A DNA stretch of 64,000 nt, taken from Solwaraspora sp. WMMA2056 (GTDB taxonomy: Bacteria; Actinomycetota; Actinomycetes; Mycobacteriales; Micromonosporaceae). Shown here piece by piece: positions 42,630-50,684 of the stretch (position 1 is the first letter of the stretch; each line of letters opens with the position of its first letter). The notes beneath the pieces were generated by a model that saw only the letters and a program-made list of their open reading frames with translations, was not told the DNA's origin and did not search any database. The translations under genes were made by a program, and so were the position numbers. Where the stretch lies: assembly GCF_030345095.1 (NCBI RefSeq), contig NZ_CP128360.1:1054001-1118000 (forward strand), written 5' to 3'.

Positions 42630-43108
42630 CCCCGTACGCGCGGGTCGTGGTGGCCTCGAACCGGGCCGCCTCCGGGGTGTACGCGGACACCAGCGGCCCG
42701 CTGCTCGTCGCCGGCCTGCGGGACCTCGGCTGCCGGGTCGACGACCCGGAGGTCGTGCCGGACGGGGAGCCGGTCACGCAGGCGTTGCGCCGGGCCGTCG
42801 CCGACGGCGTCCAACTGGTCCTGACCAGTGGCGGTACGGGGATCACCCCGACCGACCGCACCCCCGAGGCGACCCGCTCGGTGCTCGACTACGAGATCCC
42901 GGGGATCGCCGAGGCGATCCGGGCGGTCAGCCGTACGGCGGTGCCCACCGCTGCACTGTCGCGCGGTGTCGCCGGGGTGGCCGGCCGGACGTTGATCGTC
43001 AATCTGCCCGGCTCCACCGGTGGTGCCCGCGACGGACTCGCCGTACTCGGGCCGATCCTGCGGCACGCGCTGGACCAGTTGAGCGGCGGCGACCACCCCC
43101 GTGGCTGA
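42626..43108 (+). CDS. mog: Molybdopterin adenylyltransferase (MogA/MoaB family)
   Basis: A 160-residue protein that adenylates molybdopterin. Motifs: VVVASNRAASGVYADTSGPL at the N-terminus, LVLTSGGTGITPTDRTPEAT (about 68-87), PGIAEAIRAVSRTAVPTAAL and TLIVNLPGSTGGARDGLAVL. GTG at 42626 overlaps the moaC stop (GTGA). It is between moaC and moeA in a four-gene cofactor operon. Confidence 0.93.
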   Translation: MTPYARVVVASNRAASGVYADTSGPLLVAGLRDLGCRVDDPEVVPDGEPVTQALRRAVADGVQLVLTSGGTGITPTDRTPEATRSVLDYEIPGIAEAIRAVSRTAVPTAALSRGVAGVAGRTLIVNLPGSTGGARDGLAVLGPILRHALDQLSGGDHPRG

Positions 43109-43124
43109 CCGATAGGCTCGCCCG

Positions 43125-44387
43125 GTGACCGCCGAACCGTCCGCCGGTGTGGCTCAGCCGGCCATGGACCACCGCCCCGTCGACTGGGCGCACGCCCGTG
43201 CCCTCGTCCACGCGGCGGGCCGGACCGCCCGTCGCCCGCCGGTGCAGGTGCCGTTGCCGCAGGCCGACGGCCACACCCTCGCCGCCCCGCTGGTGACCCT
43301 GACCGACCTGCCGGCGTTCCGGACCTCCAGCGTCGACGGCTGGGCGGTCCGTGGTGCCGGGCCGTGGCGGGTGGTGGGCCGGATACTGGCCGGTGGGGTG
43401 CCGTCGGCGCTCGGCGACGACGGGGTGGCGGTGCAGATCGCCACCGGTGCGATGGTGCCCGCCGACGCGACCAGCGTGCTGCGGGTCGAGGAGTCGACCG
43501 TCGACGAGGCAGGGCTGGTGCACGGCGACCCCCGGCCGCAACCGGAGTGGCGATCGCCGGGCGAGGAGGCCACCGCCGGTGAGGAACTGCTGCCGGCCGG
43601 TACGCCGGTCGACCCCGCCGTGATCGGCCTCGCCGCCTCCTGCGGCTACGACACCCTGCCGGTGCACCGTCCGGTGCGGGCCGCGCTGCTGGTCTTCGGC
43701 GACGAACTGCTGACCGGCGGGCCACCCGGGGCCGGCCGGGTCCGCGACGCCCTCGGCCCGTCGGTGCCGGGCTGGCTGCGCCGCTACGGCTGTGAGCTGC
43801 CCGCCGACGCCGTCGTCGGCCCGGTCGCGGACACCCTCGACGCGCACGTCGACGGGCTGCGTACGGCGTTGGCCGACGCCGACCTGGTCTGCACCACCGG
43901 CGGCACCATGCATGGCCCGGTCGACCATCTGCATCCGGCGTTGGCGCAGCTCGGTGCCGGGTACGTGGTCAACACGGTCGCGGTCCGTCCCGGGTTCCCG
44001 ATGCTGCTCGCCCGGGTGTCCGGCGGCGACGGCCGGGACCGGTTCGTCGCCGGTCTGCCGGGCAACCCCCAGTCGGCCGTCATCGCCCTGGTGTCCCTGG
44101 TCGCGCCGCTGCTGGCCGGGATGCACGGGCGGGCGCTGCCCACCCTGCCCCGGCACCGGCTCGGTGCCGCCGTACCCGGCCGGGGCGACTTCACCCACCT
44201 TGCGCTGGTACGGCTGGACCCGGTGACCGGTACGGCGTACCCGGTGCCGCACGTGGGGTCGGCGATGCTGCGGGGGCTGGCCACCGCCGCCGGCTTCGCG
44301 GTGATCCCGCCGGGGGGTGCCGGCGCGGCCGGTGACGAGGTGTCCGTCGTACCACTGCCGATGCTGCCCGGGGAGCGACTGCCGTGA
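43125..44387 (+). CDS. moeA: Molybdopterin molybdenumtransferase MoeA
   Basis: A 420-residue protein that inserts molybdate into adenylated molybdopterin. Segments: DLPAFRTSSVDGWAVRGAG, VAVQIATGAMVPADATSVLR, VDPAVIGLAASCGYDTLPV, LLVFGDELLTGG, then CTTGGTMHGPVDHLHPA and FVAGLPGNPQSAVIALVSLV. The GTG start at 43125 is 16 bases after mog. The stop overlaps moaE by four bases. The first 30 residues are a variable leader. Confidence 0.93.
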   Translation: MTAEPSAGVAQPAMDHRPVDWAHARALVHAAGRTARRPPVQVPLPQADGHTLAAPLVTLTDLPAFRTSSVDGWAVRGAGPWRVVGRILAGGVPSALGDDGVAVQIATGAMVPADATSVLRVEESTVDEAGLVHGDPRPQPEWRSPGEEATAGEELLPAGTPVDPAVIGLAASCGYDTLPVHRPVRAALLVFGDELLTGGPPGAGRVRDALGPSVPGWLRRYGCELPADAVVGPVADTLDAHVDGLRTALADADLVCTTGGTMHGPVDHLHPALAQLGAGYVVNTVAVRPGFPMLLARVSGGDGRDRFVAGLPGNPQSAVIALVSLVAPLLAGMHGRALPTLPRHRLGAAVPGRGDFTHLALVRLDPVTGTAYPVPHVGSAMLRGLATAAGFAVIPPGGAGAAGDEVSVVPLPMLPGERLP

Positions 44388-44815
44388 CCGTACCGATCCG
44401 ACCTGTCCTGGTGGCGGTGACCGCGACGCCGCTCGACCTGGCGGCGCACGAGGCGGCGGTCGCGGACCACCGCGCCGGCGCGGTGGTCTCCTTCCAGGGG
44501 GTGGTCCGCGACCACGACCATGGCCGGTCGGTGACCCGGCTGGAGTACGAGGGCCACCCCAGCGCGGCGGAGATCCTGCACGAGGTGGCCCGGGAGGTGG
44601 CCGCCGACCCGGCGGTGTACGCGGTCGCGGTGTCGCACCGGCTCGGTCCGTTGGCCATCGGTGACGTGGCGTTGGTGGCGGCGGTGAGCACCGCGCACCG
44701 GGCGGCGGCCTTCACCGCCTGCGCCCGGCTGGTCGACGAGGCGAAGGCCCGGTTGCCGATCTGGAAGCGGCAGTTCTTCGCCGACGGCACCGAGGAGTGG
44801 GTCAACTGCCCGTAG
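44384..44815 (+). CDS. moaE: Molybdopterin synthase catalytic subunit MoaE
   Basis: A 143-residue subunit that transfers sulfur from MoaD to cPMP. Segments: GAVVSFQGVVRDHDHGRSVT, LEYEGHPSAAEILHEVAREV, HRLGPLAIGDVALVAAVSTA and ARLPIWKRQFFADGTEEWVN (catalytic Lys in IWKRQ). GTG at 44384 overlaps moeA (GTGA). Its partner moaD lies 12.7 kb away at 57473. A hairpin follows the stop. Confidence 0.95.
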   Translation: MTVPIRPVLVAVTATPLDLAAHEAAVADHRAGAVVSFQGVVRDHDHGRSVTRLEYEGHPSAAEILHEVAREVAADPAVYAVAVSHRLGPLAIGDVALVAAVSTAHRAAAFTACARLVDEAKARLPIWKRQFFADGTEEWVNCP

Positions 44816-44819
44816 GACC

Positions 44820-44843
44820 GCCTCGCGCCGATCGGCGCGAGGC
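44820..44843. terminator. Bidirectional terminator between moaE and a GT87 gene
   Basis: An 11-bp stem, GCCTCGCGCCG with its complement, 44820-44830 and 44833-44843. It is four bases after the moaE stop and before the stop of the convergent gene at 44861. Confidence 0.7.
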
Positions 44844-44860
44844 CGGCCGGTGGGCGTAGG

Positions 44861-46354
44861 TCAGCTGCCGGTACGTGCCCGGCCGGTGGGCGCGGTGAGC
44901 CGGCGCCGGATCTGCGGACGAGGGTCCAGGTAGAAGGCCGGCTCCGCGCCGGGCCGCCACGGCAGGGCGGCGACGAGCGCGATCAGCGCCAGGCCGAGCG
45001 AGTTCTCCATCAGCACCCCCCACAGTCCGTCGTGGTAGTGCGACACCTGCGGCAGCTTGTGCTCGTAGGGCCAGATCGGGGAGATCAGGAAGAGCAGGTA
45101 GAGCGCGACGGCGGCGGCCGCGTGCCGCAGCCCGGTCAGCGCCGGGAACCAGATCGGGGTACGCAGCCCCGCGACGCCGCTGATCCCCGGGCCGGTCGGC
45201 GGGTAGGTACGCCGTGAGATCAGCCCCTGACTGGCGCTGCGTCGGCGCAGCGCCGCGTCGGCCAGCACGATGATCGCCGGGATGACGAAGACCAGGTGGT
45301 GTGACCAGCTGATCGGGCTGATCACGTTGGCGGTGAGGCCGATCAGGGTGAACGCGGTCAGTTCGTCGCCGTCGGCGTGGGCGTGGGCGGCCCGGCTGAG
45401 CCCGAGGGCGAGCAGCAGGGCGGCGAACGAGAACCAGAGCAGCCCCGGGGTCTGCATCGAGTCGTAGAGCCGGGCCAGGACGCCGGCGAGCGACTGGTTC
45501 GGGGTCATGTCGGCCACGCCGACCCGGCCGGTGTCCCAGAGCACCGAGGTGAAGTAGGCAGCCGACTCCTTCGTCGCGACGACCATCGCGCCGACGGTGA
45601 CCAGCGCGGCGGTGCCGATGGCCGTGGTGGCGGCGCGCCACTGCCGGGTGACCAGCAGGTAGACGATGAACAGCGCAGGGGTCAGCTTGATCGAGGTGGC
45701 CAGCCCGATGCCGGCTCCGGCCCAGATGCCGCTGAAGAAGATCCGGCGCAGCGGTCCGCCGGTGGCCAGCCGGTGCGGCGTCGGCGCGGCCCGCCAGCGC
45801 AGCGCCACCAGGTCGGCGATGATCAGGCCGAAGAGCAGCAGGTTGACCTGGCCGTAGCCGAGGGTCTCGCGGGCCGGTTCGATGGCCACCGCCAGGGGGA
45901 CCGCCAGACCGACGGCGAACCAGCGCGGCCACCCGCAGCGGTCGGCGATCGGCCCGAGCAGGACGGCGAGGACCAGGGCCAGGGCGGTGATGCCGAGCAG
46001 GACGTTGATCCATCCGGCGGCGAGCATCGGGACCAGCGCCATCGGCAGCATGGTGAGCCCGGCGAACGGTGGATAGGTGAAACCGAGGGTGGTCTCGGGG
46101 GCGATGAACTCGTACAGCTCGCCGCCGTTGGTCCACCACAGCATCGCTCCGTGGTAGATCCGCATGTCGAAGAAGTTGTACGGCCGGCCGAACATGCCGA
46201 TCGCGTACCAGGCGGCGTAGCAGGTCAGCGCGATCAGGCCGAGCCGTAGCAGGGTGGCGCGGTCGAGCCCGCGCCACGCGTCGCGGACCCGCCCCAGCTG
46301 GCGGCGGCGCAACGGGGTGAGACGACGGACCCGCTCACGGACGTCCGTCACCAT
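44861..46354 (-). CDS. GT87-family mannosyltransferase-like membrane protein
   Basis: A 497-residue GT-C protein with about 10-12 helices. The first external loop holds NFFDMRIYHGAMLWWTNGGE and TLGFTYPPFAGLTMLP, close to the pattern of PimE/Rv2181-type alpha-1,2-mannosyltransferases that use polyprenyl-phosphate mannose. The C-terminus (KLPQVSHYHDGLWGVLMENS, then a basic tail) also fits. ATG at 46354 begins a protein that starts in the cytosol. It is the third GT-C-like protein in the window, suggesting lipoglycan synthesis. The precise linkage is unknown. Confidence 0.87.
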   Translation of the reverse strand: MVTDVRERVRRLTPLRRRQLGRVRDAWRGLDRATLLRLGLIALTCYAAWYAIGMFGRPYNFFDMRIYHGAMLWWTNGGELYEFIAPETTLGFTYPPFAGLTMLPMALVPMLAAGWINVLLGITALALVLAVLLGPIADRCGWPRWFAVGLAVPLAVAIEPARETLGYGQVNLLLFGLIIADLVALRWRAAPTPHRLATGGPLRRIFFSGIWAGAGIGLATSIKLTPALFIVYLLVTRQWRAATTAIGTAALVTVGAMVVATKESAAYFTSVLWDTGRVGVADMTPNQSLAGVLARLYDSMQTPGLLWFSFAALLLALGLSRAAHAHADGDELTAFTLIGLTANVISPISWSHHLVFVIPAIIVLADAALRRRSASQGLISRRTYPPTGPGISGVAGLRTPIWFPALTGLRHAAAAVALYLLFLISPIWPYEHKLPQVSHYHDGLWGVLMENSLGLALIALVAALPWRPGAEPAFYLDPRPQIRRRLTAPTGRARTGS

Positions 46355-46526
46355 GATCCACCCACCCCCGGTTGTCGATCGCAGAGAAATTCCGTCTGTC
46401 CGTCCGAGCCTAGAACGCAGTGTCGTCCCCGACCGCGCGCGTTACCCTACCGTGTCCGATCCCACACTAGTTCGCGACATTTCCACCGCGTTAACGCTGT
46501 GTGGCGCCTTCTGTATGGTTCGTGGT

Positions 46527-46552
46527 CTTCAATGGTCAACTAAACATTGAAG
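46527..46552. promoter_or_regulatory. Dyad CTTCAATG-N10-CATTGAAG upstream of the GT87 gene
   Basis: Perfect 8-bp arms at 46527-46534 and 46545-46552 in an unusually AT-rich intergenic region (46355-46617). On the minus strand a -35-like TTGACC (46533-46538) falls within the dyad, followed 17 bases later by ATACAG. It could be an operator for the GT87 promoter. Confidence 0.4.
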
Positions 46553-46617
46553 TCCGATATTTACCGACGACGCTGTGTCATCCCCGCAGGCCCGGGCGCA
46601 GGACCGGCAGCGTGTCG

Positions 46618-47166
46618 TCACCGGCCCGGCAGCCGGCGGGCGGTGGCCGCCGAGCGGACCGCGATCCGGGCGTCCCGGCGCGCCGACCGCACGGCCCGCC
46701 GTACCGACCGCCGGCCGGTGCGGACCGCGTGACCGGTACGCCACCGCAGCCCGGGACGACCTCCAGTATCCGCCGCAGCCAGCAACAATCCGCCGAGAAG
46801 GCCCAGATTCTTCAGGAAGTGCACCTGATGGAGCTGCCGCTCGGCCGGATCGGTGGCCGACCAGAACGGATGCCCGGCGACCGTGGTCGGCACCAGGGAG
46901 GCGGCCAGCACGGCCGCCGCCGGACGGGTGGCGTGGCCGGTGGCCAGCAACAGCCCGCCGGCGAGCTGGGTGGCACCGTGCAGCCGTACCAGGTTCTCGG
47001 TGTCGGCGGGCAGGCGCGGCGCGGCCCGGCGGATCGTCGGAGCGACCCGGTCGGTGACCGGCCGGGCCCGCTCGACGTACGGGCCGGGGTCGGCGACCGC
47101 GCGGGCGCCGCTGACGATGAAGATGCCGCTGAGCAGGGCGCGGGCAATGGTGCGTACGGGTCTCAT
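46618..47166 (-). CDS. DoxX-family membrane protein
   Basis: A 182-residue protein with four hydrophobic segments and the DoxX pattern: RALLSGIFIVSGARAVADPG, LHGATQLAGGLLLATGHATR, AAAVLAASLVPTTVAGHPFW and FLKNLGLLGGLLLAAADTGG. The function of most DoxX proteins is not settled; M. tuberculosis DoxX acts with superoxide dismutase and SseA in oxidative stress. The end is Arg-rich. It stands alone between an ATPase gene and the GT87 gene. Confidence 0.88.
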   Translation of the reverse strand: MRPVRTIARALLSGIFIVSGARAVADPGPYVERARPVTDRVAPTIRRAAPRLPADTENLVRLHGATQLAGGLLLATGHATRPAAAVLAASLVPTTVAGHPFWSATDPAERQLHQVHFLKNLGLLGGLLLAAADTGGRPGLRWRTGHAVRTGRRSVRRAVRSARRDARIAVRSAATARRLPGR

Positions 47167-47244
47167 GCCTCAGTCATACCCGGTTGGCCGGTCTGTCACC
47201 CGGTAAACGCCCGGCCGCCGCGATCCGGCGCGGCCCGCACCGGT

Positions 47245-48549
47245 TCAGCCGGGCTGGGTCCGCAGATAGCGGCCGAAGTGCGGGACGGTGAAAGCGACCG
47301 TTCCGCGTTCCCCCGAATAGATCAGCCCTTTTTTGATCAAGGCGTCCCGGGCCGGTGACAGGCTCGCCGGTTTGCGGCCCAGCGCCCGGGCGATCTCGGC
47401 GGTCGACACCGCCGCGTCCGGATCGGCGGCGTCGTCATCCGACAACCTCCCGCCCGATGACGGCTGCCTCCCGCCGCCCGATGACGACGGCGGTCCGCTG
47501 ATCGGGTCGGCGGTGCCGGCCAGCGACGCCATCGCCCGCATGTACTCGCGCTCGGCAGGAGTGGCGCGCTCGAAGCGGGAACCGAAGAAGCCCACAGCCA
47601 GCTCGGCCTCGGCGTCCGGCGCGGCCATCCGTACGTCGGCGGCGGTGATCGGCGAACGGGGCGCGTGGTCCCAGGTCGCCTTGCCGTACGCCTGCACGAA
47701 GTACGGGTAGCCGCCGGACTTGTCGTACAGCAGGTCCAGGGCCTTGGGCTCGTACTCGACCTGCTCGCGCTGCGCCGGTGCGGTCAGGGCCTGGTCGGCG
47801 GCGACCCGGTCCAGCCGGTCGATCCGTTGGTAACGGAACAGCCGTTCGGAGTAGGACTTGGCAGCGGACAGCACCGCCGGCAGGTGCGGCAGCCCGGCGC
47901 CGACCACGATCAGTGGGCCGCCGAGCTGGGACAACTCGTGGCAGGCGGCGCAGAGCGCCGAGACGTCGTCGGTGCCGACGTCCTGCATCTCGTCGATGAA
48001 CAGCGCGATCCCGGTGCCGACGTCGGTGGCGACGGCGGCGGCGTCGGTGAACAGCTCGACCAGGTCGATCTCGATGTCGCCGGAGTCGGCCCGCCCGACG
48101 GCCGCCGGCACGTCGATGCCGGGCTGCCACCGGTCGCGCAGCCGGGTCGTCCCGCCGCGTCCGCTGGCGGCCGGCGGGTTCGCACGCAGAGCAAATGCCT
48201 TGAGTACGCCGAGGAAGTCGTCGATCCGCTCGGGTGCCCGGTGCCGGGGGGCGAGTTCGCGGACCGCCATGTGCAGGGCGGCGGCGACCGGGCGGCGCAG
48301 CGACTGGTCCGGCCGGGCCTCGATCTTGCCGGTGCCCCAGAGCCGGTTGATGGCCTGGGACCGCAGGGTGTTGAGCAGGACGGTCTTGCCGACGCCCCGC
48401 AGTCCGGTGAGCATCAGGCTACGTTCGGGCCGGCCCCGGGCGACGCGCTCCAGCACGATGTCGAAGACGTCGACCTCGCGGCCCCGGCCGGCGAGTTCGG
48501 GTGGGCGCTGGCCGGCGCCGGGGGCGTACGGGTTGCGGATCGGGTCCAC
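47245..48549 (-). CDS. AAA ATPase with C-terminal winged-helix-like domain
   Basis: A 434-residue P-loop ATPase of the AAA_16/Orc1-like group. It has a degenerate cis-acting start (LAGRGREVDVFDIVLERVAR), Walker A SLMLTGLRGVGKTVLLNTLR (about 47-66), Walker B IALFIDEMQDVGTDDVSAL, sensor-like GGPLIVVGAGLP, and a C-terminal region (EIARALGRKPASLSPARDAL, then GTVAFTVPHFGRYLRTQ) that looks like a winged helix. A Ser/Gly linker with PSSGGR repeats precedes it. Function is unknown; DNA binding is inferred. GTG at 48549 lies 21 bases after a palindrome, with no strong Shine-Dalgarno, which allows a leaderless transcript. Confidence 0.8.
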   Translation of the reverse strand: MDPIRNPYAPGAGQRPPELAGRGREVDVFDIVLERVARGRPERSLMLTGLRGVGKTVLLNTLRSQAINRLWGTGKIEARPDQSLRRPVAAALHMAVRELAPRHRAPERIDDFLGVLKAFALRANPPAASGRGGTTRLRDRWQPGIDVPAAVGRADSGDIEIDLVELFTDAAAVATDVGTGIALFIDEMQDVGTDDVSALCAACHELSQLGGPLIVVGAGLPHLPAVLSAAKSYSERLFRYQRIDRLDRVAADQALTAPAQREQVEYEPKALDLLYDKSGGYPYFVQAYGKATWDHAPRSPITAADVRMAAPDAEAELAVGFFGSRFERATPAEREYMRAMASLAGTADPISGPPSSSGGGRQPSSGGRLSDDDAADPDAAVSTAEIARALGRKPASLSPARDALIKKGLIYSGERGTVAFTVPHFGRYLRTQPG

Positions 48550-48569
48550 TCTCGCACCGTATCGGGTCG

Positions 48570-48587
48570 TCTAGCGTGATCGCTAGA
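48570..48587. promoter_or_regulatory. Palindrome TCTAGCG-N4-CGCTAGA, operator 1
   Basis: TCTAGCG (48570-48576), TGAT, CGCTAGA (48581-48587), 21-38 bases upstream of the ATPase start codon. It matches the core of the larger palindrome at 48625-48662, so both are probably sites for one regulator. Its position fits the -10/-35 area if the message is leaderless. Confidence 0.65.
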
Positions 48588-48624
48588 ACCCGGTAGAAGT
48601 GGCGAGAGGTGCCGGCTCAGAAAG

Positions 48625-48662
48625 CCTAGGGCTCTCTAGCGTCAACGCTAGAGAGCCCTAGG
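48625..48662. promoter_or_regulatory. Perfect 38-bp palindrome, operator 2 and possible terminator
   Basis: CCTAGGGCTCTCTAGCGT (48625-48642), two bases, exact complement (48645-48662). The core TCTAGCG-N4-CGCTAGA repeats operator 1. It lies 22 bases past the stop of the upstream LppU-like gene; the RNA hairpin followed by CTTTCT on the minus strand could also terminate that gene. Confidence 0.75.
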
Positions 48663-48683
48663 ATCTGCTACGGACGGGCCCGC

Positions 48684-49520
48684 TCAGAGCTCCTTCATGC
48701 AGAGCACGTAGTCGAGGATCGTCTGTTCGCTGTCGAACACGTAGGTGGTGTCGGTCTCCTCGTGGCCGAAGACCGGGTCGTCGCAGCGTGCGGTGTCGGT
48801 GGTCAGCGGGATCCGGGCGAGCACCTCGTACGAGCCCGGCTCGCAGGCCACCTTGCGCAGCTCGGCGTCGTCGTCCGTACCGTCGTTGACCACGCAGTCG
48901 CCGACCACGATCAGGCCGCTGTCGCCGGTCGCCGGCGGAGCCGACGACGCGGGATCGTCGTCCGGGGCCGGCTCCACCTCGACCGTCGGTGCGGGGGCCG
49001 GGTCACTGGCGCTCGAGTCGCTCTCGCTGTCGGCCAGCGCTCCGATCGCCACGAGCGCGCCGCAGCCGCAGAGCACCAGCAGCACCACCGCGCCGATCAC
49101 CAACCCGATGATCAGGCCGGTCCGGGACTTCTTCGGCGGCTGACCGCCGGGCATCCCCGGCGGGGGCGGACCCCAGCCCGGCGGGGGCGGTGGCGGCGGG
49201 AAACCGCCCGATCCCGGTGGCGGCGGGTACGCCCCACCGCCCGATTCCGGTGGCGGGTATGCCCCGCCACCCGAGGCCGGCGGCGGGTAACCGGCCGGCT
49301 GTCCCGGATCCGGGTAGCCACCGCCGGGCGGGTACGACGAGTAGGGGGTCGTCGGATCGGGGTAGCCGCCGCCGGACACCGGCTGGGCACCGGGCGGTGG
49401 GTAGCCGGCACCCGGCGGGTAGGCCGGACCCTGCGGCGGATATCCGGAGTGACCCGGTGTGCCGGCCGGGTCGTCGGGCTGTCCCGCACCGGGGTAGCCC
49501 GGCGGACCATAGCTGGACAT
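48684..49520 (-). CDS. LppU/SCO3897-like membrane protein, copy 1
   Basis: A 278-residue protein. The first 130 residues are a cytosolic Pro/Gly/Tyr-rich tail with GGGYPDP and YPPPxSGGGA repeats. One membrane helix follows (GLIIGLVIGAVVLLVLCGCG), then an acidic Ser/Pro linker. The external C-terminal domain has GDCVVNDGTDDDAELRKVAC, YEVLARIPL and ILDYVLCMKEL, with four cysteines likely in two disulfides. ATG at 49520 follows AGGGAGATC. The domain matches the LppU/SCO3897 type. It is a tandem paralogue of the gene at 49638. Function unknown. Confidence 0.8.
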   Translation of the reverse strand: MSSYGPPGYPGAGQPDDPAGTPGHSGYPPQGPAYPPGAGYPPPGAQPVSGGGYPDPTTPYSSYPPGGGYPDPGQPAGYPPPASGGGAYPPPESGGGAYPPPPGSGGFPPPPPPPGWGPPPPGMPGGQPPKKSRTGLIIGLVIGAVVLLVLCGCGALVAIGALADSESDSSASDPAPAPTVEVEPAPDDDPASSAPPATGDSGLIVVGDCVVNDGTDDDAELRKVACEPGSYEVLARIPLTTDTARCDDPVFGHEETDTTYVFDSEQTILDYVLCMKEL

Positions 49521-49637
49521 GATCTCCCTAGCGTTGTCGCTGCGGTGGGTGGGATGGTCGGGCAGCGTGGCGCGGACCAACCGTGCTACCGGAGACGGTA
49601 ACCAACGGTTGCCAGTTCCCGGTCAGTGCGGTGGGTC

Positions 49638-50600
49638 TCACCTTTGCTTCAGGCAGAGCACGAAGTCCAGGGCGTCCAACTGGCTGTTGAAGAAATACCA
49701 GTTGGTGTAACCGGTAACATCGGCGCACTTGGTCTTGGCGTCCTCCTCGCCGTCGGTGACGCCGTCGAAGCGGGCGAGCACTTCGTATGCTCCTTCGTCA
49801 CAGTCGGTGATGGTGAGCACCGGGGTCTCCTCCTCCGCCACCGCCTCGTTGCGGACACACTGGCCGACGGTGACGAACCGCGCGTCGTTCGACGACGTGG
49901 GCGTCGGCGTCGCGGTGGCCTGGTCCGGATCGGGCGTCGCGGTCGGCTCTGCCGGGGGCTCGGCCGACGGGTCGACCTGCGGCCCGGCGGTCGGCACCGC
50001 CAACTCGTCCTGGTTGCCCTCGGTCGAGTCCGGCCGGGTCATCAGGTAGACCCCGGCCGCGCCGCCGCCGCAGAGCAGCAGCGTGACACCGATCAGTACG
50101 GCCAGCAGGCCACCGCTCAACCCGCCACCGCTGCGCCCCGCCCGCCCCGGTGTGGCGGTGGGCTCCCAGGCCGGCGGCTGTCCGGCCGGCGGCGGCTGTC
50201 CGGCCGGTGGGCCCGACGGGGACTGCTGCCAGGTCTGCTCCGTCGCACCCGCCCAGCCGGTGCCCGTCGGGGTGTGCCAGTTCTGGTCGGCAGAGGACGG
50301 CTGCTGACCGTACCCCTGCCAGTCGGAGCCCGCCGGCGGTGGCTGACCCGCGCCGCCCTGCCAGGTCTGCTCCGAGCCGCCCTGCCACGGTTGCTGCTGG
50401 CCTGCGCCGCCCGGCCAGGCCTGCTCGGTCCCGCGGTCCTGCCACGGCTGCTCCGCCCGGCCGGTCGGGGTGTCCCCCCAGGGTTCGTTGCCACCCCACG
50501 GGTCGGACGGCTCCCGGTACGGCTCCGACGGCTGCCGGTCAGCCCACCGGTCCGGCTGCTGGTCCGGGTACGGCCCGCCCGGCGGTCCGTAGTGCGACAT
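49638..50600 (-). CDS. LppU/SCO3897-like membrane protein, copy 2
   Basis: A 320-residue paralogue of the downstream gene. The N-terminal 170 residues are rich in Gln, Trp, Pro and Gly with QTWQGGAGQP-like repeats. A membrane helix (GLLAVLIGVTLLLCGGGAAG) and Thr/Pro linker follow. The C-terminal domain has VGQCVRNEAVAEEETPVLTI, YEVLARFDG and LDALDFVLCLKQR. The cysteine pattern matches copy 1. ATG at 50600 has AGGAGGACAGG upstream. The N-terminal tails of the two copies are dissimilar in detail but alike in style, while the external domains are clearly homologous. Confidence 0.8.
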   Translation of the reverse strand: MSHYGPPGGPYPDQQPDRWADRQPSEPYREPSDPWGGNEPWGDTPTGRAEQPWQDRGTEQAWPGGAGQQQPWQGGSEQTWQGGAGQPPPAGSDWQGYGQQPSSADQNWHTPTGTGWAGATEQTWQQSPSGPPAGQPPPAGQPPAWEPTATPGRAGRSGGGLSGGLLAVLIGVTLLLCGGGAAGVYLMTRPDSTEGNQDELAVPTAGPQVDPSAEPPAEPTATPDPDQATATPTPTSSNDARFVTVGQCVRNEAVAEEETPVLTITDCDEGAYEVLARFDGVTDGEEDAKTKCADVTGYTNWYFFNSQLDALDFVLCLKQR

Positions 50601-50684
50601 GTCCTGTCCTCCTGCGCGGCGGCGTTCGACGCTGGCCACCCACTGATTCCGACGGCGATGACGTCACCGTAGCGTGAGCCTCCG

